NCBI RefSeq assembly: GCF_002760665.1
Contig: NZ_PDOB01000001.1
Span: 124,001 to 188,000, forward strand
Length of the DNA: 64,000 bases
Reading direction: 5' to 3'
DNA from: Massilia psychrophila
GTDB lineage: Bacteria > Pseudomonadota > Gammaproteobacteria > Burkholderiales > Burkholderiaceae_D
The notes under the pieces were generated by a model. The model searched no databases, was not told the origin of the DNA, and was given only the letters and a program-made list of their open reading frames with translations. A program made the translations under genes and the position numbers. This document shows positions 45,097 to 55,485 of this stretch, piece by piece (position 1 is the first letter of the stretch; each line of letters starts with the position of its first letter).

Positions 45097-46470
45097 TCAC
45101 TCGTCGCTCGTGGTTCCGCTCACGGCCGCGCCATCGATGTCGCCCTTGCGCGCGGCGCGGCGCGGGGCGCGCTTGCGTTTTGCCGCAGCCGGGGCAACCC
45201 GCTCGCTGGTGAGCAGGTCTTCGCGCTCACTGGCGTCGGCGTCATAGAACGCGGTCCACCATTCGCCCAGCTCCATGTCGATTTCGCCGGACTCGCAGCG
45301 CAGCAGCAGGAAGTCGTAGCCGGCGCGAAAGCGCACGTGCTCGAGCAGCTTGTACGGCGCCTTGCCGCTGCGCCGCTCGAAGCGCGGCTGCATCGACCAG
45401 ATGTCGCGCATGTCGGAAGCGATCTTGCGCTGCAGCGCCAGCTGTTCGGTCTGCGAATCGAGCACGTCGTCGGCGGCCAGGTGCAGCGCCGGGATGGGCG
45501 ATTCGCCGGCGGCGCGGTAGGCAGTCCATTTTTCCACCACCTGGTGCCACAGCAGCGAGGCAAACAGGAAGCCGGGGGAGACGCCCTTGCCGGCCCTGAC
45601 CCGCTCGTCCGTCGACCCCAAAGCCAGGGTCACGAACTTCATGCCGATCGGCTGCTCGAGCACGACGTCGAGCAGCGGCAGCAGGCCGTGGTGCAGGCCT
45701 TCCTTGCGCAGTTGCTGCAGGCAGGCCAGCGCATGGCCGCTCATGAGCAGCTTGAGCATCTCGTCGAATACGCGGGCGGCCGGCACGTTGTCGATCAGCG
45801 GCGCCATCACCGCGATCGGCGCGCGCGTTGTCGGCTCGATGGTAAATTGCAGCCGCGCCGCGAAGCGCACCACGCGCAGCATGCGCACCGGGTCTTCGCG
45901 GTAGCGCGCTTCGGGCTGGCCGATGATGCGCAATGTCTTGTCGCGGATGTCGGCGATGCCGCCGTGGTAGTCGAGCACCATCTGGGTGGCCGGGTCGTAG
46001 TACATGGCGTTGATGGTGAAGTCGCGCCGCATCGCGTCTTCGTGCTGCGGCCCGAAGCTGTTGTCGCGCAGGACGCGCCCGTGTTCATCCTTGGGCGCGT
46101 TGGCTTCGCCGGCGCCGCGAAACGTGGTCACCTCGAGCAGGTCCTGGCCGAACATCACGTGGACGATCTGGAAGCGCCGGCCGATGATGAAGGCGCGCCG
46201 GAACAGCCGCTTGACCTGATCGGGCGTGGCGTCGGTGGCGATGTCGAAGTCTTTCGGCTTGACCCCCAGCAGCAGGTCGCGCACCGCGCCGCCGACCACA
46301 AAAGCCTTGAAGCCGGCTTCCTGCAGCGAGGACGTGACGCGGATCGCGTTCGACGACACCAGTTTCGGATCGATGCCGTGTTCGGCCGGCCCGAGGACGA
46401 TCGGTTCGGCCGGGTCGCGCGCTGGCTTGTCTTTGACGCCGAGGATCTTGCGGATGAATTTTTTAATCAT
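45097..46470 (-). CDS. pcnB: Poly(A) polymerase PcnB
   Basis: Adds poly(A) tails that promote RNA decay. It has 457 residues. The nucleotidyltransferase core has AFVVGGAVRDLLLGVKPKDFDIATDA with the catalytic Asp pair, then FIIGRRFQIVHVMFG and RRDFTINAMYYDP, RYREDPVRMLRVVRFAARLQF. The long basic C-terminus (AKRKRAPRRAARKG) is typical of PcnB rather than CCA-adding enzyme. I chose ATG at 46470 (MIKKFIRKILG). It overlaps the HAD gene stop by 8 bp. Confidence 0.94.
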   Translation of the reverse strand: MIKKFIRKILGVKDKPARDPAEPIVLGPAEHGIDPKLVSSNAIRVTSSLQEAGFKAFVVGGAVRDLLLGVKPKDFDIATDATPDQVKRLFRRAFIIGRRFQIVHVMFGQDLLEVTTFRGAGEANAPKDEHGRVLRDNSFGPQHEDAMRRDFTINAMYYDPATQMVLDYHGGIADIRDKTLRIIGQPEARYREDPVRMLRVVRFAARLQFTIEPTTRAPIAVMAPLIDNVPAARVFDEMLKLLMSGHALACLQQLRKEGLHHGLLPLLDVVLEQPIGMKFVTLALGSTDERVRAGKGVSPGFLFASLLWHQVVEKWTAYRAAGESPIPALHLAADDVLDSQTEQLALQRKIASDMRDIWSMQPRFERRSGKAPYKLLEHVRFRAGYDFLLLRCESGEIDMELGEWWTAFYDADASEREDLLTSERVAPAAAKRKRAPRRAARKGDIDGAAVSGTTSDE

Positions 46471-47137
46471 TGAATAGATAAAGTGAGGGCCAGCCAAAGT
46501 TCGTAGCGTGGGTTGCCAGCGTGGCATCGGGATTGGTTGCAACAGGGTGGGTGACGACGGACAGCAGGGGAATATCGTTGTGCGAATCGCTGTAGAAATG
46601 GCTGCTCTCGAACGCGGCGAGCGGCTTGCCGATTTTTTCCAGCCAGGCGTGGGTGTGGGTGACCTTGCCGGCGCCGGACGTGGGGATGCCGAGCAGCTTG
46701 CCGGTCAGGTTACCGTGCGCGTCTTCCTCGGGCATGGCGGCGATCAGGTGCTCCACGCCCAGCGCGGCGGCAATCGGCGCGGTGACGAAGCGGTTGGTGG
46801 CGGTGATGATCACCACCAGGTCGCCGCTATCGGCATGCTGTTGCAGCAACGCGCGCGCGGCCGGCAAAATCGACGGCTCGATCACCTCAAGCATGAACTG
46901 GCAGTGCATCGCATCGAGCTGGGGCCGTGTAAAACGCGCCAGCGTGCCGAGCGCGAACTCGAGGTATTCGACCGGGTCGAGCGTGCCGGCCTGGTACTGG
47001 GCAAAAAAATCGTCGTTGGCGCGCTTGAAGGCTTTCGGCTCGACGGCGCCGGTGCGCACCAGGAACTGGCCCCACTCGTAGTCGGAGTCGAGCGGCAGCA
47101 GCGTGTGGTCGAGGTCAAACAGGGCCAGTTTGTTCAT
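46463..47137 (-). CDS. HAD-IB family phosphatase
   Basis: Encodes 224 residues. Motif I is ALFDLDHTLLPLDSDYEW (two catalytic Asp), motif II is IITATNRFVTAPIA, and motif III/IV appear as KVTHTHAWLEK and FYSDSHNDIPLLSVV. This is the SerB-like HAD-IB subfamily that includes CicA and phosphoserine-type phosphatases. The physiological substrate is not evident. It is placed between hda and pcnB as in related genomes, with overlapping 3' end. Confidence 0.92.
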   Translation of the reverse strand: MNKLALFDLDHTLLPLDSDYEWGQFLVRTGAVEPKAFKRANDDFFAQYQAGTLDPVEYLEFALGTLARFTRPQLDAMHCQFMLEVIEPSILPAARALLQQHADSGDLVVIITATNRFVTAPIAAALGVEHLIAAMPEEDAHGNLTGKLLGIPTSGAGKVTHTHAWLEKIGKPLAAFESSHFYSDSHNDIPLLSVVTHPVATNPDATLATHATNFGWPSLYLFND

Positions 47138-47147
47138 GGTGTGCGGT

Positions 47148-47831
47148 TCATGGTTTAAGTTCGCCTTCGACCTTGGCCTGCTGCAGCAGGTCGCGTAGCA
47201 GCGGCAAGGTCACCGGGCGCTGGGTTTCGAGGGAATACTGATCGAGTGCGTCCAGCATCGTCGACAGGGAGCGCATGTCGCGCCGAAAATGGGACAGCAG
47301 GTAGGGTAACACGCTGGCCGACAGCGTCAAACCGCGGGCGTCGGCCGCATGCGTCAGGGCGGCGATCTTCTCGTCGTCGGACAGGCCGTGGATCTGGTAC
47401 ACCAGGCCCCAGCCCATGCGCGTGCGCAGGTCTTCGCGCACCGGCAGCACCGCGGGCGGCACCGGGCCGGTCGACACCATGTAGGCGCCATGCTCGCGGA
47501 TCTGGTTGAACAGCGCGAACGCCTCGATCTGGGCCTCGGGCGATAGCTGCCCGCAGTCGTCGAGCAGGTACAGGCTGACGTCGGGCGAATAGGTGAAGGC
47601 GCCCTCCAACGCGCAGGCGCCAATGTAGCGCGAAGCGGGGGTGGCGGCCAGCGCGTGCAGCAGGTGGGTTTTGCCGGCGGCGGTCTCGCCCCACAGGTAG
47701 GCGAAGTGTTCGCGCGAGCTGCGAGAGGCGAACTGATGCATCAGATGCGCCAGTTCGGCGTTCTGTCCGACCTCGAAGCTGTCGAGGCTTTGCGCCTGGT
47801 CTGCGCCCAAATCGAGCACCAGCTGTTTCAT
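47148..47831 (-). CDS. hda: DnaA regulatory inactivator Hda
   Basis: Promotes hydrolysis of DnaA-ATP after initiation. It has 227 residues, a DnaA-like AAA+ domain without the DNA-binding end. It has an N-terminal clamp-binding-like QLVLDLGADQAQSLDSFEVG, Walker A WGETAAGKTHLLHAL, Walker B LYLLDDCGQL, and the sensor-2 arginine region RRDMRSLSTMLDALDQYSL. First gene of the hda-HAD-pcnB-folK-panB unit. Confidence 0.94.
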   Translation of the reverse strand: MKQLVLDLGADQAQSLDSFEVGQNAELAHLMHQFASRSSREHFAYLWGETAAGKTHLLHALAATPASRYIGACALEGAFTYSPDVSLYLLDDCGQLSPEAQIEAFALFNQIREHGAYMVSTGPVPPAVLPVREDLRTRMGWGLVYQIHGLSDDEKIAALTHAADARGLTLSASVLPYLLSHFRRDMRSLSTMLDALDQYSLETQRPVTLPLLRDLLQQAKVEGELKP

Positions 47832-47889
47832 GGCGATCGTTTCAAAGGGTTAGTCTCATACAAGTTTGCTGGCATGTGCTGTGTGTACA

Positions 47890-48975
47890 TCAGGCATTAT
47901 AGAAGCTGCTGCGCAGATAGTGGTGGCGCAAGTGGCGAAACGCCACCATCAACACGGCCGAGGCGGGCAGCGCGAGCAGCACGCCGACGAAGCCGAACAG
48001 CTGACCGAAGGCGAGCAGGGCAAAGATGACGGCCAGCGGATTCAAGCCGATGCGCTCGCCCACCAGGCGCGGCGTCAGGAAAAAGCCCTCGATGAGCTGG
48101 CCGGCGCCATAGATCACGGCCACCGCGACCAGGCCGCTCCAGTCGGCGAACTGCAGCACCGCGGCGACCAGGGCCAAAATCAACCCGATCCCGAAGCCGA
48201 GGTAGGGGATGAACACCAGCAGGCCGGTAAGGATGCCGACCGGTAGCGCGACGTCGAAGCCGGCGATCGTCAGGCCGACCGAGTAATACGCCGCCAGCAC
48301 CAGCATGACCAGCAATTGGCCGCGCAGGTACTGGGCCAGCAGGATGTTGACTTCCTGCGCCATGGCGAGGGTCTGCGCCACCCAGCGGCGCGGCACGGCG
48401 CCGCTGATCCGGTCGAGCATCTTGTGCCAGTCGAGCAGCAAGTAAAACAGCGCTACGGGAATCAGGATCAAGGTCACGATCCAGCCGAGCACGCGGGTGC
48501 CGCCGATGCGCGCCGACGACAGCAGGGTGGTCCAAAGCTGGTCGACGTCGCCGCTGGCGAACTGCTGGGTCAGCAGGCCGCGAAGGCCGGTGCCGTCGAG
48601 CTTGACCTTGATGCCGATGGCCGCCAGCCGCGGCGACAGCTGCTGGTCGAGGCGGACCAGGAAAGCGGGAATGTGTTCGAGCAGCAGCGGGATTTCGATT
48701 TCCAGCACCGGGATGACGATCAGCGCCAGTGCGCTGACGGCCGACAGGAACACCAGCATCACCAGCACCACCGCCAGCGCGCGCGGTACCAGGAGCCGGC
48801 CGATGCGGCGCTGGGCGAGGTAATCGACGCCGCCGTTGAGTGCGTAGGCGAGGATGGCGGCGGCGATGAACGGGGTCAGTACCGGTCCCAGCGCATACAA
48901 CAGCACCACGAACGCGAGCCATACACCCAGCCAAAACCCCGTTTGCTTCTGTTCCGGCGTGAAAGAAAATGGCAT
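47890..48975 (-). CDS. AI-2E family transporter (PerM-like permease)
   Basis: Encodes 361 residues with about 7-8 helices and a central hydrophilic region (residues about 100-150). The C-terminal part GILTGLLVFIPYLGFGIGLILALV and QLIEGFFLTPRLVGERIGLNPLAVIFALL are the family's signature. Function in general is uncertain: members include an AI-2 exporter and a Na+/H+ antiporter. It is divergent from purM across a 137-bp gap, an arrangement conserved in beta-proteobacteria. Confidence 0.9.
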   Translation of the reverse strand: MPFSFTPEQKQTGFWLGVWLAFVVLLYALGPVLTPFIAAAILAYALNGGVDYLAQRRIGRLLVPRALAVVLVMLVFLSAVSALALIVIPVLEIEIPLLLEHIPAFLVRLDQQLSPRLAAIGIKVKLDGTGLRGLLTQQFASGDVDQLWTTLLSSARIGGTRVLGWIVTLILIPVALFYLLLDWHKMLDRISGAVPRRWVAQTLAMAQEVNILLAQYLRGQLLVMLVLAAYYSVGLTIAGFDVALPVGILTGLLVFIPYLGFGIGLILALVAAVLQFADWSGLVAVAVIYGAGQLIEGFFLTPRLVGERIGLNPLAVIFALLAFGQLFGFVGVLLALPASAVLMVAFRHLRHHYLRSSFYNA

Positions 48976-49112
48976 GTATTGGTGGTCTGTTTTGGTTAAT
49001 TGTGTGGTGGACGGGCCGTTTTGATAAAATAGCGAATTGACCTTTGCGATCGCCTCGCGCGTGCAATTGTTCTGCCGCCTTCTATTTTACCGCCTTCGCT
49101 GCCAAAACCACC

Positions 49113-50156
<1,044 letters not shown>

Positions 50157-50209
50157 AGATCGTCAACTGACGGGCGCCGCCAGAGCGCGCCCGATTAACT
50201 CTCGCCGGC

Positions 50210-51424
50210 TTATTTGTTAAGAATCTTGGCCACTGGCGCCGCGCGCAGGCGGTGCGCGTCCGGCATGCTGGCGCCGAGCAGAGGGCGCAGGTACTGGCGG
50301 AAGGCGTCGGTGACGTCGGTGCCGCTGGCGGCGATGAATTCGTCCTCCATCACGCGCGTCTTGCCGGCCACCGATTCGAGCGGCACCAGCGCGTACTCGA
50401 CCGAGTAATCCCCGCTGCGGCGGATGGCAACCGAGCCGTCGTGCTCGCCCCACATGGCGTACTGCACCGCCTTTTCGCCCACTTCGCGCGCTTCCCGCTG
50501 GTCGACGTCGGACACGCAGCCGATGAACGAGCGCTGCAGGTAGCCGAAGGTGTCGCCGCGCACCCGCTTGATACCCAGTTTGTCCTTGATTTCATTGCAC
50601 AGCAGGTCGGCCAGCGCGCCGGTGCCCGACAGCTGGACGTTGCCGTGGGCGTCGCGCTCGACTTCCTTCGACAGCAGGCTGGCGATCGCTTCGCCGGAAG
50701 CGTCGTGGATCCCTTCGGACACGGCGATCACGCAGCGGCCGTACTTCGCATAGGTCTGCTTGACGTCGGCCAAAAAAGCGTCGAGCGAGAAGGTGCGCTC
50801 GGGCAGGTAGATCAGGTGCGGGCCGTCGTCGGGAAATTTTTTTCCGAGCGCGGCGGCGGCGGTCAGGAAACCGGCGTGGCGGCCCATCACCACGCCGACA
50901 TACACGCCGGGCAACGCGGCATTGTCGAGATTGGCGCCGGCGAAGGCTTGGGCGACGAAGCGCGCCGCCGACGGGAAACCGGGCGTGTGGTCGTTGCCGA
51001 CCAGGTCGTTGTCGATAGTTTTCGGAATGTGGATGCAGCGCAGCGGGTAGCCGGCCTTTTGCGCTTCGAGGCTGACGATGCGCACGGTGTCGGACGAATC
51101 GTTGCCGCCGATGTAAAAGAAATGCTCGATCTCATGGGCGCGCAGGACGTCGAAAATCTGCTGGCAGTAGGCGATGTCGGGCTTGTCGCGGGTCGAGCCG
51201 AGGGCCGACGACGGCGTCGCCGCCACCAGCTCGAGGTTGGCGACGGTTTCGCAGCTCAGGTCGATGAATTGTTCGTTGACGATGCCGCGCACGCCGTGCA
51301 GCGCGCCATACACCCTGGTTACCTGCGGGAAGCGGCGCGCCTCCAGCACCACCCCCACCATCGACTGATTGATGACGGCGGTCGGACCGCCGCCCTGAGC
51401 GACCAGAATTTTTCCCGATGACAT
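50210..51424 (-). CDS. pfp: 6-phosphofructokinase, probably pyrophosphate-dependent
   Basis: Phosphorylates fructose 6-phosphate. It has 404 residues. LVAQGGGPTAVINQS is the N-terminal loop, and the nucleotide/PPi site reads YIGGNDSSDTVRI rather than the GGDGS typical of ATP-dependent enzymes. IDNDL and GVVMGRHAGFLTAAAAL are present. Deviations of this kind are seen in PPi-dependent and some ATP-dependent group members, so PPi use is likely but not proved. It is convergent with purM. Confidence 0.82.
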   Translation of the reverse strand: MSSGKILVAQGGGPTAVINQSMVGVVLEARRFPQVTRVYGALHGVRGIVNEQFIDLSCETVANLELVAATPSSALGSTRDKPDIAYCQQIFDVLRAHEIEHFFYIGGNDSSDTVRIVSLEAQKAGYPLRCIHIPKTIDNDLVGNDHTPGFPSAARFVAQAFAGANLDNAALPGVYVGVVMGRHAGFLTAAAALGKKFPDDGPHLIYLPERTFSLDAFLADVKQTYAKYGRCVIAVSEGIHDASGEAIASLLSKEVERDAHGNVQLSGTGALADLLCNEIKDKLGIKRVRGDTFGYLQRSFIGCVSDVDQREAREVGEKAVQYAMWGEHDGSVAIRRSGDYSVEYALVPLESVAGKTRVMEDEFIAASGTDVTDAFRQYLRPLLGASMPDAHRLRAAPVAKILNK

Positions 51425-51516
51425 GCGAACCTCCTTTGAGTGTTGGCAAACTGCTTCCAGATTACTGCAAATTACGCCCGGCCGGCCTTTAGCAGGCTCT
51501 CAGGCTCTGCAACAAC

Positions 51517-53565
51517 TTATTCCGGCGCCCGGATGTGGTCGATGAAACTATTGCTGAGCGCGTCCGGCGCGCGTGTCAGCAGGCTGACCGCGACCAGTAC
51601 CGCCATCCCGGCCGGCACGCCGAACACGCCGGCCGAAATCGGCGCGATATGAAACCACTGGCCGGCCGCGCTGCCGCCCAGGATCGGATGGGTGTGCAGC
51701 ATGTAGTAGGTGCAGACGGCGAAGCCCGACACCATGCCGGCCAGCGCGCCGATGTGGTTGGCGCGCTTCCAGAACACGCCCAGTACCAGCGCCGGAAACA
51801 ACGTGGAACCGGCCAGCGAGAACGCCGCCCCGACCAGCGAGAGGATGTCGGCCGGCTTTTGCGAGGCGACGTAGGCGGCGCTGAAGGCGACCGCCAGCAG
51901 CAGCAGCTTCGATATCGTCACCCGCTTCTGGGTCGAGGCGGCCGGATCGACGACCTTGTAATAGACGTCGTGCGACAGCGCGTTCGAGATCGCCAGCAGC
52001 AGGCCGTCGGCGGTCGACAGCGCGGCGGCCAGCCCGCCGGCCGCTACCAGCCCCGAAATTACGTACGGCAGGCCGCCGATTTCAGGCGTGGCCAGCACCA
52101 GCACGTCGCCGTCGATGGCGATTTCGGCCAGCTGCACAATGCCGTCGCGGTTGATGTCGGCAATCGCGATCAGCGGATTTTGCTTGTCGACGCTGGCCCA
52201 GTACGAGACCCAGTTCGGCAGGTGCGAGAATTCGCTGCCGACCAGCTGGGTGTAGATGTCGTATTTGACCATCACCGCCAGCGCCGGGATGGAGAGATAC
52301 ACCAGCAGGATGAAAAACAGGGTCCAGAACACCGACACCCGCGTTTCGCGCACCGACGGCGTGGTGTAGGAGCGCATCAGGATATGCGGCAGCGCCGCGG
52401 TGCCCAGCATCAGGCAAAATACCAGCGCCAAAAAATTGTTGCGGCGGCTGTCGGACTGCTCGCGGTCAGGGCCGGGGAACGGCGTCGCGTGCGGCTCGGG
52501 CGGCAGCGCGCGCGCCAGGTTCGCCGCCTGCAGGTCGGCCCACAGCCGCGCCGCCTCGTCGGCCGTCTTCGGATAGGCCGCCAGCCGGCGCTCGGTGGCG
52601 CGGATATCGATCAGCGAACCGGCGCGCCGCCGTACCGCGTCGAGCTCGCGCAAGATGTCGAGCCTGCCCGCTTCCCACGACGCTGGCAGGGCCTTGATGC
52701 GCTGCGCGTATGCATCGGCGCGCTGCGTAAAGATGGCGCGCACCGCCAGCTCCTTTGGGTCGCTTGCCAGCTGCGCCTCGCGCGCCGCCAGCTTCGGCAG
52801 CACGGCGCCGTATGCCACATGTGGCAGCGGATTGTCGGCGTGCTTGGCCGACAGCCACATGGTCGGGATCAAAAAAGCCACCAGGATGATGATGTACTGG
52901 GCCACCTGGGTCCAGGTGATCGCCCGCATGCCGCCAAGGAAGGAGCACACCAGGATCGATGCCAGGCCGAGGAAAATACCGACCGAGAAATCGACCCCGG
53001 TGAAGCGCGAGGCAATCAGCCCGACCGCGTAGATCTGCGCCACGACATAGGTGAACGAGACGATGATGGTGGCGCCGACCGCCATCAGCCGCACCGGGGT
53101 GCCGCGCCCGCCGGCGCCGCCGGCGTAGCGCGCGGCCAGGAAATCGGGGATGGTGTACTGGGCGAACTTGCGCAGGTAGGGTGCGATCAACAGCGCCACC
53201 AGGCAGTAGCCGCCGGTCCATCCCATGATGTAGGCCAGGCCGTCGAAGCCGCGCAGGTACAGCCCGCCGGCCAGGCTGATGAAGCTGGCCGCCGAGATCC
53301 AGTCGGCGGCGGTGGCCATGCCGTTGAACAGCGCCGGCACGCGCCGCCCCGCCACATAATATTCCGATACATTCGAAGTGCGGCTGAACACGCCGATGGC
53401 GGCGTACAGCACGATAGTGGCGAACATGAACAGGTAGCCGATCCATACGCGCGGCATGCCTTGCTTTTCCAGTATCGCCAGCGCCAGCAGGAAGGCGCCG
53501 AAGCAGCCGGTGAAATACAGGTAGTGGCGCGACAGCCGCGCAAAGCGCGCGCGGGCCGCGATCAT
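51517..53565 (-). CDS. Sodium:solute symporter, ActP/VC_2705-like
   Basis: Encodes 682 residues, SSS family, with a long hydrophilic insert (about residues 255-380) between helices. N-terminal YLFMFATIVLYAAIGVFSRTSNVSEYYVAGR and WISAASFISLAGGLYLRGFDGLAY match the family's start. LVAAGGLAAALSTADGLLLAISNALSHD is the strongly conserved SSS motif. It is paired with the DUF4212 protein by a 4-bp overlap, a known ActP partner arrangement used for acetate and other monocarboxylates. Its cargo cannot be fixed from sequence. Confidence 0.9.
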   Translation of the reverse strand: MIAARARFARLSRHYLYFTGCFGAFLLALAILEKQGMPRVWIGYLFMFATIVLYAAIGVFSRTSNVSEYYVAGRRVPALFNGMATAADWISAASFISLAGGLYLRGFDGLAYIMGWTGGYCLVALLIAPYLRKFAQYTIPDFLAARYAGGAGGRGTPVRLMAVGATIIVSFTYVVAQIYAVGLIASRFTGVDFSVGIFLGLASILVCSFLGGMRAITWTQVAQYIIILVAFLIPTMWLSAKHADNPLPHVAYGAVLPKLAAREAQLASDPKELAVRAIFTQRADAYAQRIKALPASWEAGRLDILRELDAVRRRAGSLIDIRATERRLAAYPKTADEAARLWADLQAANLARALPPEPHATPFPGPDREQSDSRRNNFLALVFCLMLGTAALPHILMRSYTTPSVRETRVSVFWTLFFILLVYLSIPALAVMVKYDIYTQLVGSEFSHLPNWVSYWASVDKQNPLIAIADINRDGIVQLAEIAIDGDVLVLATPEIGGLPYVISGLVAAGGLAAALSTADGLLLAISNALSHDVYYKVVDPAASTQKRVTISKLLLLAVAFSAAYVASQKPADILSLVGAAFSLAGSTLFPALVLGVFWKRANHIGALAGMVSGFAVCTYYMLHTHPILGGSAAGQWFHIAPISAGVFGVPAGMAVLVAVSLLTRAPDALSNSFIDHIRAPE

Positions 53566-53954
53566 GGCGTCTCTCCGCGCGCCGTTTTGCCCTCATGTGC
53601 TGCCCCTGGCCCCAGTTCGCGCGCGTAGCGCCGGTCGAAATGATGCACGCCGGCGGCGTAGGCGCCGACGATGGCCAGGTAGATCAGCGCAGTGCCTTGC
53701 GCGGCCAGGTAGAACGACAGCGGCCAGCCGAACAGCGACAAAGCGGCCAGCTCGCGGGCGAAAAACACGCTGCAGAAAGTGGCGGCCAGCCAAAGGGCCA
53801 GCAGCACGAAGCTCAGACGCCGGGTGCGCTGCCAGTGGCGGCTGCGGGCCCCCAAAACCGCCAGCTGGCGCTGGGCCGCGGCGCCGGCGTCGTCGAGGAC
53901 CGGCGCGCTCGAAGCGGGAAGCGGGAGGGGGATCGGGTCAGTCGGCATCGTCAT
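53562..53954 (-). CDS. DUF4212 symporter-associated small membrane protein
   Basis: Encodes about 130 residues with two helices (about 49-65 and 80-100). RTRRLSFVLLALWLAATFCSVFFARELAALSLFGWPLSFYLAAQG is the family core. It serves as the small partner of SSS symporters of this type. I chose ATG at 53954, and nearby ATGs at 53948 and 53963 are alternatives because no strong ribosome site is seen. Its start overlaps the kinase gene end and its stop overlaps the symporter start. Confidence 0.85.
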   Translation of the reverse strand: MTMPTDPIPLPLPASSAPVLDDAGAAAQRQLAVLGARSRHWQRTRRLSFVLLALWLAATFCSVFFARELAALSLFGWPLSFYLAAQGTALIYLAIVGAYAAGVHHFDRRYARELGPGAAHEGKTARGETP

Positions 53955-55485
53955 CGGGCGCATCAAGGGTTGGGAAGGTCACACGGAACAGGCTGCCGGG
54001 GGATTTTTTCAGCATGCCGCTGCCGCTGCGCGGGTTGTTGAAGACCTCGACTTGGGCGTCATGCTGGTGGCCGATCTCGCGCACGATCGCCAGCCCCAGC
54101 CCGCTGCCGGCGGCGCCGCTGCCGAGGATGCGGTAGAAGCGCTCGAACACGCGCTCGCGTTCGGCCGGCGCAATGCCCGGCCCGGTATCTTCGACTTCCA
54201 GGACCGGGTCGATGCCGTCGCGCCGCACGCGCACCGTGACGCTGCCGCCCGCCGGCGTGTAGCGCAGCGCATTGTCGATCAGGTTCGACAGCAGTTCGCG
54301 CAGCATCATCGCGTTGCCGGCAATCTCGACCGAACCGTCGGGTTGCTCGAAACCGAGGTCGATCTGCTGCACGAACGAGGCTTGCACCCAGTCCAGCAGC
54401 GTGGCGCGCGCCAGCGCTGCCAGCTCCACCGTCTCGAACGCCAGGCCTGCCTGCGGCTGGTTTTCGGCCCGCGCCAGCGCCAGCAGCTGGTTCACCAGCC
54501 GGGTGGCCGACTCCGAGCTCTTGGCCAGCTGGATAAGGGAATGGTGAATTTCGTCCGGGCTGCGCTGGCGCAACGCCAGTTCCGACTGCATTCGCATGCC
54601 CGCCAGCGGCGTCTTCATCTGGTGGGCGGCGTCGGCAATGAAGCGTTTTTGCATGTCGATGGTGTGCGACAGCCGTCCCAGCATGTCGTTGAGGGAACCG
54701 ACCAGCGGCGAAATTTCTTCCGGCACCTGGCGCGAATCGATCGGCGACAAATCGTCCGGCCGGCGCGCGCGAATGCGCTCCTGCAGCTGGGCCAGCGGCG
54801 ACAACCCGCGCGCCAGCGCGAGCCACACCAGCGCCAGCACGATCGGCAGGATGATGAACTGCGGCAGGATCACGCCCTTGATGATCTCGTTGGCCAGCTG
54901 GGCGCGCTTGTCGAGCGTCTCGGCCACCTGTACCAATGCGAGGCGCGGCTCGTCGCCGCGCGCTGCCACCAGCCGCAGGTTGACGTAAGAATAGGCGACC
55001 CGCACCGGGGTGCCGCGCATGCTGTCGTTGCGAAAGCGCACGCTCGGGCCGAACGCGCGTTCGCGTTCCTCCTCCGTCGGCGCCGGCAGGTCGCGGTCGC
55101 CGTCGACGTATTCGGCGCGCGGCCCGGTGATCTGAAAATAGACATTGTCGACGTCGTCGGCGCGCAGGATGTCGCGCGCGCTGCCGGGCAGCCGCGACAC
55201 CACCTTGCCGTCGGTGTCGACTACCTGCTGCGCCAGCACGGTGACGCTGTCTTCGAGCGCATGGTCGAACGGCTGGTTGGCGATCGACTTCGCCACCAGG
55301 TAAGTGATTGCGATACTCATCGGCCACAGCAGCAGCAGCGGCGCCAGCATCCAGTCGAGGATTTCGCCGAACAGCGAGTGCTGGATGTTTTCGTCCGGCT
55401 CCGGATTGGCCGGCTGGTACGTCTGCCCGGCCGGCGAAGGGTCAGCTGCGGCGGGCGGCGCTGCTGGCTGGTCGCGCGGCTTCAC
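53938..55485 (-). CDS. Sensor histidine kinase, TctE-like
   Basis: Encodes 515 residues. An N-terminal disordered segment (about 1-35), helix about 45-65, a sensor region of 2CSK_N type (ANQPFDHALEDSVTVLAQQVVD), a second helix about 205-228, then DHp with FIADAAHQMKTPLAGMRMQ, and ATPase with NLIDNALRYTP, VEDTGPGIAP and GSGLGLAIV. All kinase boxes are intact. Senses a periplasmic signal, perhaps the carboxylate moved by the downstream symporter. It starts in an ATGA overlap with the regulator gene. Confidence 0.92.
   Translation of the reverse strand: MKPRDQPAAPPAAADPSPAGQTYQPANPEPDENIQHSLFGEILDWMLAPLLLLWPMSIAITYLVAKSIANQPFDHALEDSVTVLAQQVVDTDGKVVSRLPGSARDILRADDVDNVYFQITGPRAEYVDGDRDLPAPTEEERERAFGPSVRFRNDSMRGTPVRVAYSYVNLRLVAARGDEPRLALVQVAETLDKRAQLANEIIKGVILPQFIILPIVLALVWLALARGLSPLAQLQERIRARRPDDLSPIDSRQVPEEISPLVGSLNDMLGRLSHTIDMQKRFIADAAHQMKTPLAGMRMQSELALRQRSPDEIHHSLIQLAKSSESATRLVNQLLALARAENQPQAGLAFETVELAALARATLLDWVQASFVQQIDLGFEQPDGSVEIAGNAMMLRELLSNLIDNALRYTPAGGSVTVRVRRDGIDPVLEVEDTGPGIAPAERERVFERFYRILGSGAAGSGLGLAIVREIGHQHDAQVEVFNNPRSGSGMLKKSPGSLFRVTFPTLDAPDDDAD

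Noticed and set aside
51535-53628. Long plus-strand open frame over the ActP-like symporter
   Set aside because: Arg/Gln-rich shadow of the symporter gene, with no domain.
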